NCBI GenBank assembly: GCA_002286855.1
Contig: NRSV01000043.1
Coordinates: forward strand, 124,001-188,000
Direction of reading: 5' to 3'
From: Bipolaris cookei
Taxonomy: Eukaryota > Ascomycota > Dothideomycetes > Pleosporales > Pleosporaceae
Length of the DNA: 64,000 nt
The position numbers and the translations under genes were made by a program. The stretch's first letter is position 1. Each line of letters starts with the position of its first letter. The notes under the pieces were generated by a model. It worked only from the letters and a program-made list of their open reading frames with translations, was not told where the DNA came from and ran no database searches. Below are positions 42,894 to 55,115 of this stretch, piece by piece.

Positions 42894-45462
42894 CTAAAGT
42901 AGATGAATGTAATTTGCTGGAACACTGCGTACAACGCCGTCTTTTTCTACGTCTGCCCACCCGTCGCCAGCGTCCATATTGATGAGAACAAAACGGTCTC
43001 CTTCTGCCATGGAATGCTCCACGTCGGTTTGCGCAGTGTAATCGTACAGTGCTTCGACATATTTGAGCTTCTTTGCGCCACGTTTTGGCGCTACAGCTGG
43101 GCCCTTTTTCTTAACAGGAGCGGCCGTGTTCAAGTTTGATGTCGACGCAGAAGATGCAGAGTATGTAGAGTCTGGGCGCGCTGATGAGAATGTAGAGGCT
43201 GTAGTAGGCGGAGTTGCTGCTATCACCTCTACATACGCTGCAGGAACAAGGCCTTCTTTGAAGCCAGCGCGAACCTTGATCCATCCAGATCCGTCTGGTA
43301 GTAATATATCAGTAACTTGAATGTAAGTGAGAATCACCATAGACATACCATCAGGTTCTAATATAGTGACATCAGTGCCCTCAGACACAGTCACCTCGCC
43401 ATCGCCGTTTTCTTGGTAAGCATATAGCATTCTGCCCTTTGGCTCAGTAGATTTTGATGTGGGAGTCGGGATGTCGTCGTCAGGCTTGATGTATTGGGCA
43501 GGTGGGGGTGCGACTATCCGGTTCCTCCTAGGGCCGGGTGCTGGCGCTGGTGCCTTCTTTTCTGGAGGCGAGGTTTCTTCGACGGTCGGTGACATGGCTC
43601 CTCCAGCTATCGATCGCTGTGCGGTTGCTGAGTAGCCAGAGCTCAGTGTGTTCATCGAGTTCACTGTATCGCTCCTTCCTAGACGTGGCATCTCTGCACC
43701 CGAGTTCGTTGCGGTACCGTTCGTTGTTGTTACAGTGTGCGCAGCCTTCTGTCGTTCATCTTTCAGTTTCTTCTTCGCTTCTTTGCTCTGTTCTCCAGGA
43801 CAGTCTGCAGGGACCTTCATCTCGCACTTGCTATGGCATGTATAACCACAGTCTTTACAATCGAAGCCTTTTGCAGATAGACCCCATATCCGATCTCCGC
43901 AGAGGTCGCAGTTTGTAGGTATCTTGAATGTCTGAGATTTGAAGTTGTGGTTTCTTGCGCCAATGCTAAGATCACCCACAACGGAGGTAATTGTAGAAAC
44001 TTCGACTTCAGCGCTGACTTTCTGGCGCTCGACTTCATGCATCGCTTCCTGTATCGCAAAGATGGCGCGAACAATTTCCACCTCATCTCTTTTATCCTTC
44101 CCTTCTCTTACTTTTTGGCGTACCGCTTTAGCATTCTCTACCTCCTTGCGCTTTTTTTCGAGCTCTCGTTTATGCTCTCCCAATGAAGACTTTGACTTTG
44201 TAAGTACGTTGCGCAAGAATACGGTCGCGGACTCGTCGGCGGCGATATTGGCATCATCCAACCAGACAGGACTGGGCTCGAATTGGAAGTCGCCTGGCTC
44301 TTGCCATGGACCGGCATTGTGTCGCACAAACATCATAGAGTCAAGTAAGGGGTTGTTGCGCGGAATCTCGCCAGCCAGATGCTTCATATACTCGGTACTT
44401 CGGACAAGCGTTTGGGTCTCAATATCTGCGGCAAGCGACCATATAGTATTCAGCTTGTGGACTCGTGTTTCGGAAAGATCTTGCAAGCTCTGCGATGGTC
44501 AAAAATGCCCCGACTTGTCCGTAAGGGTACTTACGTCTAGTAACTCGGGGACATACTCATGGTAGTACATCTCCTTTTGCTTGTTGGTCACATTAATGCT
44601 AATCAGATACGTGTTCTATGAGATCAGCAATCGAACACCAGAGCTTGGTGCGTGTGGCCCACCTTGACATTGCGCATTTCAACTTGCTGCTGCTCAAATG
44701 CATTACGGGCCTTTGCTTTGCCATGGTCGAACGCAGTGTCCACCTTCTTGCGCCGACTCTCGACTTCCTGGCAGACGCTGTCATATTTGCCCTTTTGTTT
44801 GCGCAACTCTGCGTATTGATTATCCCGTTCCTTTTCCAACTTGGCTGCGTATTCTCCGTGAAGTTTGCGCAATTCTTCAGTCCTCGTTCCAAGGACCTTG
44901 AGGGGGTCAGCCAGTTGTGTAATGAGGGCGCCGGCGAATTGTTCATGTTCGGCTGCGCGAGATTCGAGAGTGCTCAGCTGGACTCCCCATGTGGTCATGG
45001 AAGCGCTGGGAGCTGTCGTTAGTTGACCTCATGCCATGGCAGCGGAAGCCGTACCTTTCCAGAGAGCCGGGAGTAACCGTAGGTGTGTCGCCAACACTCA
45101 AGCTGCTCTGCTTCTTTGCCTTTTTCTCGTAGTACTTTTTGGCTAATGCGCTCAGCTTCGCCGAATACTCCTTCTCAATAGCGCTTCGTTCACGGTAGAA
45201 TTGCTGAATATCATCTAGCCAGGAGATGCCGCCGGAGACCTACAGCCTCTCACGTTAGCGACGGGAGCGCAAACCTCACAGCGCGCACAGTTAATGAGCG
45301 CGCAGGGCGGATGTAATGGGGTGCAGGCAAAATACCCAAGCGTTTGCAGTCTTGAAGCCGTCCTAGATTTCTCAGTTAGCACACGTTCGATGGTGTGGCA
45401 CAGTCGCGTTCGCATACCTTGAGTTCAGCACCGAACTGGGGCGCAATATCAACGTCCATCAT
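42894..45462 (-). CDS. BZZ1: F-BAR / C1 / SH3 protein Bzz1
   Basis: Membrane-bending adaptor of endocytic actin patches that recruits Las17/WASP. Model: complement join(42894..43294, 43349..44489, 44535..44615, 44663..45005, 45055..45239, 45336..45362, 45418..45462), 740 aa, with all junctions in phase. The F-BAR domain spans roughly residues 5-300 (FRERSAIEKEYSAKL-type helices). A C1 zinc domain, HNFKSQTFKIPTNCDLCG..CGYTCHSKC, lies at about 405-455. The linker is Pro-rich. Two SH3 domains follow: MLYAYQENGDGEVTV.. (about 575-630) and VEALYDYTAQTDVEHS.. to the end. Exon 2 is only 27 bp (DGFKTANAW). The 54-bp intron inside the first SH3 has no in-frame stop. A second ATG follows the first directly. 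Confidence 0.92.
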
Positions 45463-46140
45463 TCGTGGAGAGCTATGGGTCGAACGCTGCAAGGGCGGAG
45501 ATGGGCACCCCAGACATAGAGGGTGAAGGACTTCTGGGGTAAAGATAGCGAGGGTTACGTGGAGTGTATGTATGTACAAGGAGCCTTGGGTATGGGATGC
45601 CCAAGAGTGGGGCAGGAGGCAGGAGGAGGCGGTGCTCGCGCAGGGCAGGGAAGGCCGGGATCTGATCCGATGACGTTGCTGCAGCGGTACGGTCCTGTGC
45701 TTGGTATGTATCACTATTCTCTACTGTGAACAGCGGTTAGTGTGAGCCACACAAGTCTGCATACGCATAAAAAAGGTGGATGCTTTGCTCGGTCGCGACA
45801 AGATGCAGTAGGCTCACAGGATACGTACATATGTACTTACGTATGCCGGGCCCTGTGCATGCAACGCGGGCGCGGGCGCTAAATCCGGCTAGCGCCATAG
45901 CCCCGCCAAAAGCTGCTCTCCAGAGCTCTCACAATTTCCAACGCGCTACCTTGTACATACTCCAGCAACAACAGCATATTCTTCCAGTCGCACGTGTCCA
46001 CAGACGCGACTATATATCTGTTGATCAAATTGCCTCGAGAACATAAATAGCTTCGCCCATACAACAACACCGCCGAGACCCCCAGGCTGCGAGATACTCA
46101 ACTTCACCGCCCGCAACGCGAACTACAGTAGCCGCCAGCC
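45463..46140. other. Divergent promoter region, BZZ1 / DBP5
   Basis: About 0.68 kb. A repeated CGTACATATGTACTTACGTATG palindrome-rich stretch lies near 45822-45845. No gene is seen. Confidence 0.55.
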
Positions 46141-47670
46141 ATGTCGTCAGCGGAGGAGACACCCATCAAGCAAGATGCTGTTGCAGGAGAGACACCATCA
46201 GACTCGATCGAGAAATCCCAGGTCGATGGCAGCGGTCCAGAGGGCAATGGCTCTGAACTGACTGACACTAAGTTCAATGTCGAGGTCAAGCTTGCTGACT
46301 TGCAGGCTGACCCTAACAACCCTCTATTTTCGGTCAAGTCGTTCGAAGACCTGCAACTGTAAGTTGGACGCGTTCGCCGCCTAGACATACTAACAAATGC
46401 AGTTCCGAGGCACTCCTCAAGGGCATCCGCAATATGAACTTCCGCAAACCGTCCAAAGTTCAAGAAAAGGCCTTGCCTCTACTTCTATTGAACCCACCAA
46501 CCAATATGATTGCGCAATCTCAATCCGGAACTGGCAAGACCGCTGCATTTTCACTCAACATCCTTTCCCGCATCGACCTCGCCAACCCCGAACCCCAGGC
46601 ATTGGCGCTCGCGCCCAGTCGAGAGCTTGCTCGTCAGATTTTGGGTGTCATCACTCATATGGGACAGTTCATGGACGGTCTCAAGACCATGGCTGCCATT
46701 CCTGACCCATCGCGCAGAGGACAACAGTTCAATGCGCAGGTCCTGGTCGGCACACCGGGAACAGTCCAGGACATGCTCAGGCGGCGATTGATCAATTCCA
46801 AGTACATCAAGATCCTCGTTTTGGATGAGGCGGACAACATGCTGGACCAGCAGGGTCTGGGTGACCAATGTACCCGTGTCAAGGCACTGCTACCCAAGGA
46901 TATTCAGACTGTCCTCTTCTCCGCTACCTTCCCGCCGAATGTTATCGCATATGCGAAGCGCTTTGCACCCAACGCAAACACGCTTACTCTGGCACACGAG
47001 GAGCTGACCATTGAAGGTATCAAGCAGTTGTACATTGATATCGACAAGGACAACGACAAGTACGCCACTCTGCTCAAGTTCTATGGCCTGATGACACAGG
47101 CTTCGTCCATCATTTTCGTGCGTACACGAAAAACTGCCGAGGAGCTGGAGCAGCGCATGGTAGCCGAGGGTCATAAGGTCGCGCAATTGAGCGGTGCTCT
47201 AGAGGGCCCCGAGCGTGACCGTATCATTGACCAGTTCCGTTCTGGCGAAGCCAAGGTTCTTATCACCACCAACGTGCTCGCGCGTGGTATCGATGTACAG
47301 TCCGTCACCATGGTTATCAACTACGTAAGCCATAACTTCTTTAACTTTGGCGGGCCAAGTAACGGCGCTAATGAAATCTCAGGATGTCCCAACCATGGCA
47401 AACGGCATCGATGCAGACCCCGAGACCTACCTCCACCGCATTGGTCGCACCGGTCGTTTCGGACGTGTCGGTGTTGCTTTAACCTTTGTACACGACAAAG
47501 CAAGCTGGCAGCAACTGCACGCGATTGCCTCATACTTCAGGACCGACCTACACCCCATCGACACATCAGACTGGGACGCTGTCGAAGAGATGATTCAAAC
47601 CGTTATCAAGTCCTCGCGAGCCGGAAAGACGACGGAAGAAATGACGGAAATGATTACCAAGGGATCATAA
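46141..47670 (+). CDS. DBP5: DEAD-box RNA helicase Dbp5 (mRNA export)
   Basis: ATP-dependent helicase that strips export proteins from mRNA at the cytoplasmic face of the nuclear pore. Model: join(46141..46358, 46403..47324, 47383..47670), 475 aa. The acidic N-terminal extension leads to SFEDLQLSEALLKGIRNMNF. Motifs in order: KPSKVQEKALPLLL (Q), AQSQSGTGKTAAF (I), PSRELARQ (Ia), VLDEADNML (II), FSATFP (III), IIFVRTRKTAEEL (IV), TTNVLARGIDV (V) and YLHRIGRTGRFGR (VI). The second intron falls just after VINY, and splicing gives DVPTMANGIDADPETYLHR, a Dbp5/DDX19 signature. Length matches yeast Dbp5 (482 aa). It is convergent with the DUF202 gene. Confidence 0.95.
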
Positions 47671-47938
47671 AGTGTTTTGGGCATGAAAAATTTTATGACA
47701 TCAGAGGGGCTAGGTTACAGGTGCTTGTGGGATATGTGTGTACGATCTACAGTACCAACATGGGTCTGTATCTGTAAGAGACGGTATTTTGCAGTGGATG
47801 CATATGTGGAGTTTCCGACAAAGAAGGAAAAAAGGAAAGGAATTACGTACGAGGGAAATGAATCAAAGATACCCAAACTTAAAGCAAACAAGCAAGCGAG
47901 TTTACCGAGTCTTGTCTCCCTTTTCTTGATTGGTGTGG

Positions 47939-48850
47939 TCAGGTCTCGAATGCACCGGGCGCCGTGATCAAAATGACGACCAGACTGCTTCCTATCAGCG
48001 CGCCTGAAATAGCGCTAACTAGAATAATGCTGCCTCTCGAGGCAGGAAACTTGCCCCGTATAACATAATGCTGTGCTTCAAAGTACCTGTGAAACCCAAT
48101 CAACAGCATCACGATACTTATCCCTATAAACGTCGCGCCAAGCGGCTTCCCCAGCTGCCGCAGCTTAATCTGGTGCGACGATGACGAGTGATCTGGCGAA
48201 TTCGCCAGCGACGTATTCAGCCGGAAGAGCTGGGTTATCGCTATGCCGATGCTGGCGAAGGAGAGAGAAGTACGGAGCCAGGCGAGAAATGTACGTTCTA
48301 TATTTCCCAATATCACATGTCAGCGCGTTTGAACGGTTGCATGTGTAAAGCAAAAAGGGAGAGAGCGCATACCCAGTGCCAAATGATCCCTAGCTACACT
48401 CCCCTTGTTATCTAACTCTACGCTTCCATATTTCTCCCAGAATCCTGTCCACCATCCTTTTTCCCGCCGCGTGGTGGCTGCTGCTGCGGACTCTGCTGTT
48501 GTTGCTCTGGGGTCGGTGTGGAGTCCGTTTTCGGCTTGTCTTGCGCCTTGTCTGCTGTTGGATACGTCGGTGCTGCTGTCGCTTTTCTTGTGCCCTCGCG
48601 CCGGCTGCAAGTCCGATCCCCCTGTGCCTTCTTGCTCTGCGCCTGCCTTGGCGGATGGGCCGGAAGACGGGTGTGCATTGTTGCGAGCGCGCATGTCGGG
48701 AGACAAGGTGTTGTAATCTGTTATGGAGCTAGGTTTGCTGGGCGAGAGTATAGGTGATGTCTCTGTTGGTGCTATGGGCTGTGATGACGTTTGTGTGTCT
48801 GCGCGCGAAGAGTCTGGGATGCATTTGCGTGGGCCTGAGATGGATGCCAT
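47939..48850 (-). CDS. DUF202 (YidH-type) membrane protein
   Basis: Model: complement join(47939..48297, 48373..48850), 278 aa; the intron (GTATGC..AATATAG) is phase 1 and rebuilds DHLALERTFLAWLRTSL, the DUF202 signature. The first ~145 residues are Ser/Pro/Thr-rich and disordered-looking, with a WWTGFWEKYG stretch just before the domain. Three hydrophobic helices follow: LSFASIGIAITQLF, PLGATFIGISIVMLLIGFHR and IILVSAISGALIGSSLVVIL. DUF202 proteins include the Vtc1 subunit of the vacuolar polyphosphate polymerase and many unassigned membrane proteins. This one has the long N-terminus typical of an ascomycete group of unknown function. Confidence 0.85.
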
Positions 48851-49604
48851 TGTGACTCCGCAGGTAAGCTGTATGCAATGGTCTGCACTTTTCCCTTCTC
48901 TTAATCTGTGGTCAAAAAGATTGGGTATTACAGATGAATATGCGGGGAAGCGTGCAAGTACTGGGATATGTTGTGGCGGGATATTGACTTTATTGACGTG
49001 ATAAGCAGCGGCATGTAGATATTCCTCGGGACTCGGGAAACGTCATTTAAGCACGGGAAGGCGACTTGGATGTTCCTGGCGCGCGTTGAAGCAATCCCCG
49101 CGGTGGAGGAGATAAGGACTCGATAGGGCCAGCATGATGTAGCTGGAAGTGCATATGTAGGTTACTTGTTGAATTGATCACATAAAAAGAACATATCGCA
49201 ATTGTCGCAGTGGTCAGCAAATCTGTGGAGCTCGTCCTGCAGGTCGCGATAGCTAGCCTATCGGGGGTTGCACATTCTCCGCAACAAACCAAACAGCGAG
49301 TTCGTCAGATGCCAACGGCTGAGCAGCTTCCACGTAACATACATGGCAGTTTCTTCTGCTACAAAATCAACTGTTCGATTGAATCAAAAAAATCAGTCAT
49401 GTTGGTATTTCAAGTCTAAAAATTGCTAACTGGTATATTTCTTGCCCAGCAAGCCATCATATCTCCAAAACATGGTTGCCATAAATGCGCGGCGGTAAGA
49501 CTCATGATCGCAGTAATGTCTTCAAACCGCCCTTTCCAACGCCGCCCAATGACCATTGAAATGGAACAGCCCGCAAGAACTTCAAAATTTCGCCGTCAAC
49601 CTTG
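48851..49604. other. Intergenic region
   Basis: About 0.75 kb between the DUF202 promoter and the 3' end of MNN9. Nothing is recognised. Confidence 0.6.
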
Positions 49605-50761
49605 TTACTCGTTGTAGTGGTACACCTGTAGTTGCTGTTAGCATCGAGATTATTGTAAAGCGTCGAGAAAAGGACACGTACAAGGTAGTTAGGCAGTCCA
49701 TAACTCTCCCAGTTTAATCGGGCGGCCATCTTGGCAAAACCCTCCGTCTCAATCAGATGGTAGAAGGAAAATGGCGGGAACATGGCACCATCTCGGTGGA
49801 CCTCGGCCTTGACTAGTAACGTAGCACCTCCTACACCATCGAGCTTGACCTTTGCGTGAGGATCCGCCGACGGGTCGTACATCTTGGCCATCAGGCTACG
49901 GTAGGTTGGCATCTCTGCATAACCTTCGAGCAGGATATCGTCCTTGCCCATCTTCTTGCCCAGTTCCTGTGCAGTGCTGCTGTCGATCCAGTTGTTGAAA
50001 TCGTATTCGCGAATGTCCATGGCCTTCTTTTCCTCGTTGTAGTATCTCTGGAAGCAGTTGGGCACAATGATGGGCACGTTGTAATCGGCCAGATCCTGAA
50101 TCAATGTGGGTGGAGTCTCAACAATGTCGCCATCCATCCATAGAACCCAAGAGGTCGTGGGACCCAACGTTGTGAACAAGAGCGAGTTTCGTGCTTTTGC
50201 CATGGCTGCTCTCCGCGCCTTCTGGTTCTCCATCTTGTGACGCTCGGCCTCGTTTTGCGATTGTAGGGGGGACTCGGTGTCCTGGCGGAGAATGGTAACG
50301 GCAGCGAAGCGCTTCGATTTGTTACCCGATTGCGTCTTTGCTACCTGTGCCTGCAATGCAGTGTATGCAGCATTACCCTCCTTTGTCTTTGGGATTATGA
50401 ATCCAAGGGAGATGAGGTGGTGGGGGTAGGTGAGTTTAAGGAGGTTGTCCCAGTACTCCTGGTAGAACCGAGCCAATGGTGTGAGGATGAGAACCGATTC
50501 TTCGTTTTCAGCAGGTGTGCGGGAATTGGTTACATTGTTCATGTAGTAATGTACAACTGGCGGCGCGATCTGAGGGGAATTGGCTTTCGACTTGCGAAAA
50601 GGTAAGGATGGCGGAGACAGTGGGTTGGAGGCTACATCGCCGCTGCCCCTGGACATGGAGGGGACATCGCTGCCGGAGAAGAAGAAGACAAAGAAGCCAA
50701 TGCAGAGGATACCAGCGAGGATTATGGTGATGGGATTCGAGCGTCGGAGCGAGCGTGACAT
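49605..50761 (-). CDS. MNN9: Mannan polymerase subunit Mnn9
   Basis: Golgi alpha-1,6-mannosyltransferase of the Anp1/Mnn9/Van1 family, which extends the N-glycan outer chain. Model: complement join(49605..49625, 49682..50761), 366 aa. The last exon is only 7 codons (VYHYNE and stop) after a GTACGT..CTACAG intron, giving the usual family ending. A signal anchor (TIILAGILCIGFFVFFF) lies at residues 12-28. The domain has ESVLILTPLARFYQEYWDNL and the DxD metal site in WVLWMDGDIVETPP. It also has PIIVPNCF, FNNWIDSS, EGYAEMPTYR, VGGATLLVKAEVHRDG and HLIETEGFAKMA. Length is close to yeast Mnn9 (395 aa). It is divergent from the 1000-aa gene. Confidence 0.94.
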
Positions 50762-51198
50762 GGTGGCTGGAGGAAACTAAGGGGTAAGGCGAACCGCGGC
50801 TGCCAGAGTGGAAAAGGGCCTACGGTTGGCGCATCAGAAGTTGGAGGCGGTAAGTGGTGGGCGTGGTGAGGGTAATTGAGCGCAAGGAGGTGCGCGAGAC
50901 GTGGCCTGGCCGGCGCTCGGAGAAAGTTTTGGCGGCGTGCACAGCCACGAGGTGTGCACTGGAGGCCGGGCTGAGTGCAGAATTGAGGGGGTTTAAGGAT
51001 GAGGGCACGGTGGAAGGAGGGTGCAAGAGTCGTCGTGAACAGATTAATTCCAGGAGGAATCTCCGCATTGTCGGAGCCATGTCCCGTCGCGAATGTCGCG
51101 GCTCTGCTTACGTACGCACCCTAGCGTCGAGGCGTCATGGATGCCCGCATGTTCAACACCACTTTCGCCCCGCGCCATCGTCAATTGACCCTCGACAA
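50762..51198. other. Divergent promoter region
   Basis: About 0.44 kb between MNN9 and the next gene. An in-frame ATG at 51079 could extend the downstream protein by 40 residues; otherwise nothing is recognised. Confidence 0.5.
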
Positions 51199-54100
51199 AT
51201 GCCTCTGCTGGTTGCCCGACAATGGCCAGTTGTGACGCGTGCTTCTGCTGTTCTGCGCAGTCGGCGCTCTCCAATGTGCTCTTACACTGTACCTCCATCA
51301 ACCACCAGCCTCAATGAAGCAGCCAAACGAAGGACCATCCATGGCGGCATAATCATTCCGGACTCTGTCCACGCCCATGTGAGAAGCCCGCATCTCAATC
51401 GACCGCTGCGTGCTTACGACTTCGTAGCCCCATGATCTGTTCAATTCCATCAAGCCACTGCCAACTGTAATTGCCCATAAGAAGTCTTTCGCCGTCTTCT
51501 TTGTCACTCCCTCCTACGCACATTTCCTACTCGACCATGACGCTTTCCTTCGCAGAGTCCTTGTACGCATCTACAACAAGGCAATTGAGGCGCCCCATGT
51601 TGACATACGCGCGCTTTGTGCTGTCGTAGATAAGCTGCCTGTTCCACACCCGTGGAGTGGCAGTACCTTGGAGTCTCAGCTATCACGGCGCAAAGTAGAC
51701 ACGCCCATCGCTGGAACAGGCTTTGAAGGTATAGCCTATATCTCTCTCTCATCTAGCGCTTCTATCGAATCCAATGAGCCTTCCCTGCCATCGGAGCAAG
51801 GCACCATCGACTTTATCACCTCGAGCCATGTACGCAATGACATTTGTCTTGACACATTGCGGCTCCCTCTTGCCAATACTGTATTCCAAACAGGAATGCC
51901 GACAACTATGATTAGCTCAAGGTGGGAGAAAAACAACACAAGTGGCGAATTGACCAAGGTCACACAGACGAGTCCTTCTCACCACGTCATTCGATTAGCT
52001 GGGGATAGTCCTACTCTGGACACTAAATCTGCTCTTAGCATCCCATTGCTTCCGCTTACTTTACCTCGCACTGTAGATGGATGCATGGGTAACATTATTC
52101 GTCGTGTTTTCGACAGTGATGGCAATAGTATACAGGCATCCTCTGAGCTTGAGAATGTGGTTCCTAGATTCTTCTTGTCTAGGGGTCAACAGGTACAAGC
52201 CACGGTTGCTTGGGCTTTGGTCATACCCAACGATCTGAAAGACACAATCATGGCAAAGACTAAAGAACTTCTATCTAGCCTTTTAGTTGAAAATGACCCA
52301 ACTCCTACTAGCCCAGACCAAGCTTGGGAACGTCTGTGGCGCAGCAACCCACCTATCTGGAATACACTTGTATCTGAAGCCTTGTCGAGAGGGGCGCGTC
52401 TCCACCGTGTCCTAAGTGGAGGAGGCGGATGGGGAAAGAAAGCAGGTCTGCTGTCGTTGGATCCCGTGCCAGTCAATAAATCTTCTGGTCCAGGCGCTCC
52501 AGCTATTGTTGACAACCCAGGAAACTTTGAATCAACTCTTACACCAGTTGTGCAAGATGGTGACTCGATACAATTCTTCACCTTACCAAAGTCTGACCTT
52601 GCTCAAGAGGCTCATGAGGCTGATAACTATGGGACGATCTCAACACTGTCAAAGGCCAATAGATCTTGGGGCTGGGAGCTAGGTACCATTCCTAGCACAA
52701 TGGATTCTATCCCTGGAGAGTCCTGGCAGCACATGACGACCGAAAAGCATCACTCTACTGTATTCCAGGGCACTTTTGGCGCCTTGACAGAGGGTGCCTT
52801 GACTATAATACGCCGTCGTGGGAAAGATGTGGGCGAGGCTAGCTCAGTTTATACAACCAAGCTTGACGTCCCCTTTTCTCGCCTTTGGATCACCAGCCTA
52901 ACTAAACCACATGCCGACTCTACGGCACGTACAGATTTGGGACAGGATGGTAAAGACAAGGACGTAGGTGAGCCTGCTTCAGGGTGATCTTTACTTGAGC
53001 ACGTGTTCTGATTCTTAAGTAGCAAAATTCAACTCCAAATAAACTGAACTCTTCATCATCAGGGAATATTCTGAAATCTTCTCGTCATACAGGAAATGTT
53101 TTGCTCGACTCCCCTTCAAATCATTTGCGGAAAATTCGAATCCAACGTATCCTAACTGTCAACCAACCAGTATCCATGTGCAAATTCTCGAGCTCTGTAC
53201 TAAACTCAGATACACAAACCGAGAATGCAGCCGTGGATTTGAAAGTTTCAACTGCTGACGCCAGGCCATCCCAATCTGTACACCAAATATTTGAACTGGA
53301 GGAATCACGAAGAAAAGCGAGTGGATCCTCTCCAAGTGCAAAGACTCACCCATACTCTTCGCCAAGTTTGACAATACCAGAATTGGTACATAGACTTGGT
53401 ATTGCTGGTGTTAGTACGTTTGGCCAGCTCAGCTTTCGCACAGCAAAGCGTATACTGTACGAGCTTCGGAGGAGATTTGATGAGCAGAAAACTCAATATC
53501 AAGCGGTGATGTCGATCTGCCGTCGGCAGGGTTCCTTGAGGGAACGGGGCAGTATCAGAATCAGTAAAGTCGTCACTAGCAAGAACCGCAACTCTATGGG
53601 AAAAGCCATTACGCACACAAGCAAGCAGAACGAGGAGAAACCTAGCTCCAAGGCAAAAAAGTCAAAAGCACCCTTGATCCGCAAGTTAACCATCCCAACC
53701 GAGCACGACCCAGACGCACTCAGCAAAACATTCCGTATCCTAGCCTTCCAAACCGCCCGTCTAGCGGAAGAAGCCGGCGCAACCCTCGCCAACATCCAAC
53801 CCCGCCGATTGCGTACACAAATTAAGCTCCGACGCTGTCTATCGCGCGCTCGACACGCCCGCCGTCTCCACGTTCCACGCCGCAGGAAATTCGGAACGAA
53901 AATTCGGTACCACAAGAGCATCGTTGGCGCAGACCCCCGGACAAGAAAATCTCTCTCTAAGCGCAAGCCTGCGCCTAAGAAACGCAAGCCCGCAATCAAG
54001 AAAAAATGCAATTCACGACCCCGAGTGAGGCACGTACGCATCCCCATCCCAATCAAACGCCATGAATCCTTCTTCATAGGGACGATACGATATCCCGATG

Positions 54101-54345
54101 GTGCGAGGGCGAAATTCAAACACCGTTTGCCATCTTGTTTGCGTGGCTCGTCTGCGCGCCAGAGGACCAGGGGCGCGGTACTGAGATGGGTACCGGTGGA
54201 GTGGCGGGCTACTGGTGCGGCGGTGGCGGTGAAACAGAGGGAGGAAGTGGCGAGGTTGAGGTGGCAGAGGAGGGTCGAGGCGAGGCGGTTGGCGGCTACA
54301 GTGGAGGGGTGGCTTGGCGGCGGTGGTGATGGGAGTAAGGTGTGA
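51199..54345 (+). CDS. Large unassigned protein, predicted mitochondrial
   Basis: Model: join(51199..51378, 51428..52967, 53063..54345), 1000 aa. The 49-bp intron 1 (GTGAGA, CTTAC branch site, CGTAG) and the 95-bp intron 2 (GTGAGC..CATCAG) both keep phase and link three long open exons. The N-terminus (MPLLVARQWPVVTRASAVLRS) is Arg-rich without acids, like a mitochondrial presequence. Residues 60-480 form the ordered part (DIRALCAVVDKLPVPHPWSG, then WERLWRSNPPIWNTLVSEAL and LHRVLSGGGGWGKKAGLLSL). The last ~270 residues are very basic (RRRKFGTKIRYHK, KRKPAPKKRKPAIKKK), suggesting RNA or rRNA contact. I do not recognise a named family. The C-terminal exon could alternatively be a separate gene, but the clean splice argues against that. 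Confidence 0.7.
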
Positions 54346-55115
54346 GGATAGGAGGAGCGTTGGTTTGGGGTTGGGTTGAAGGTATAATTTGAAAGGGGAA
54401 GTGGAGATGGTGGTAGATGTACGATACGGATGAGTGACGAAAGCATGATGTGCTCGGAATAGATGGACTGTACGATATATCAATGTTCCTCAGTGGTAAG
54501 CAGATGCACTTGCAATCTGCTTTGACCCTTTTTTATTTTAGTCTTTTCGTAACGTCTCAATGCCGTTTTTTCTCTCTTAAAACTTCAAGAAGATGGAGCC
54601 CCAATATATCGCATGTCCTTTCGTACACGAGTACACCAATGGTTGCATTGCCTCTTTGTCAGAGAGGAAAAGAAAAAGATACATAATGAAACCTGGTATA
54701 CGCATCTACTAGCCACGAATCCCTCCGGTTCCATAAAAACAAAGAGGGTCACTGATATGCGAAAAACCACCCATACACATCCACCCAGCCCTTTTTAAGA
54801 TAAAAAAAAGCCCGTGTCTAACTCCGAGGCTCGTGGATAACTAGAAGTTGAGGAGAGGGAAAAGTAGAACAAAATAAGACATGAAATTATCCCCCAGATA
54901 TTGACCGCATCAAATCCAGACAGGAGGGAGAGGTCCCGCATCTGTATGTAAACATGCAAGTCTTGCTTGTGAAGTAAGCGGCGGAATGCTGCTACTCGGG
55001 TCTTTAGAGAGGATGTGGTAAGATGGTTAGAAATGGCGCATGAGGCATCATGTCTGTGTGGTTGTAGATCGGGACGCGTTGATCAAAGATAAGATGGCTA
55101 GACTGTAAGGCTGGC
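54346..55115. other. Convergent 3' intergenic region
   Basis: About 0.77 kb between the 1000-aa gene and TAF14. It includes a T-rich stretch near 54525-54580. No gene is seen. Confidence 0.6.

Noticed and set aside
48405..48757. Overlapping plus-strand ORFs of 77-103 codons
   Set aside because: Antisense to the low-complexity N-terminus of the DUF202 gene.
50854..51435. 193-codon ORF read as one exon
   Set aside because: Its 3' part crosses a good 49-bp intron; only 51199-51378 is kept as the first exon of the 1000-aa gene.
51421..51435. Suspected 1-nt frameshift in the 1000-aa gene
   Set aside because: A 49-bp intron (51379-51427) with GTGAGA, CTTAC and TAG restores the phase, so no indel is needed.
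53499..54446. 315-codon minus-strand ORF
   Set aside because: Exact antisense of the basic C-terminal exon of the 1000-aa gene; no domain or splice signals of its own.
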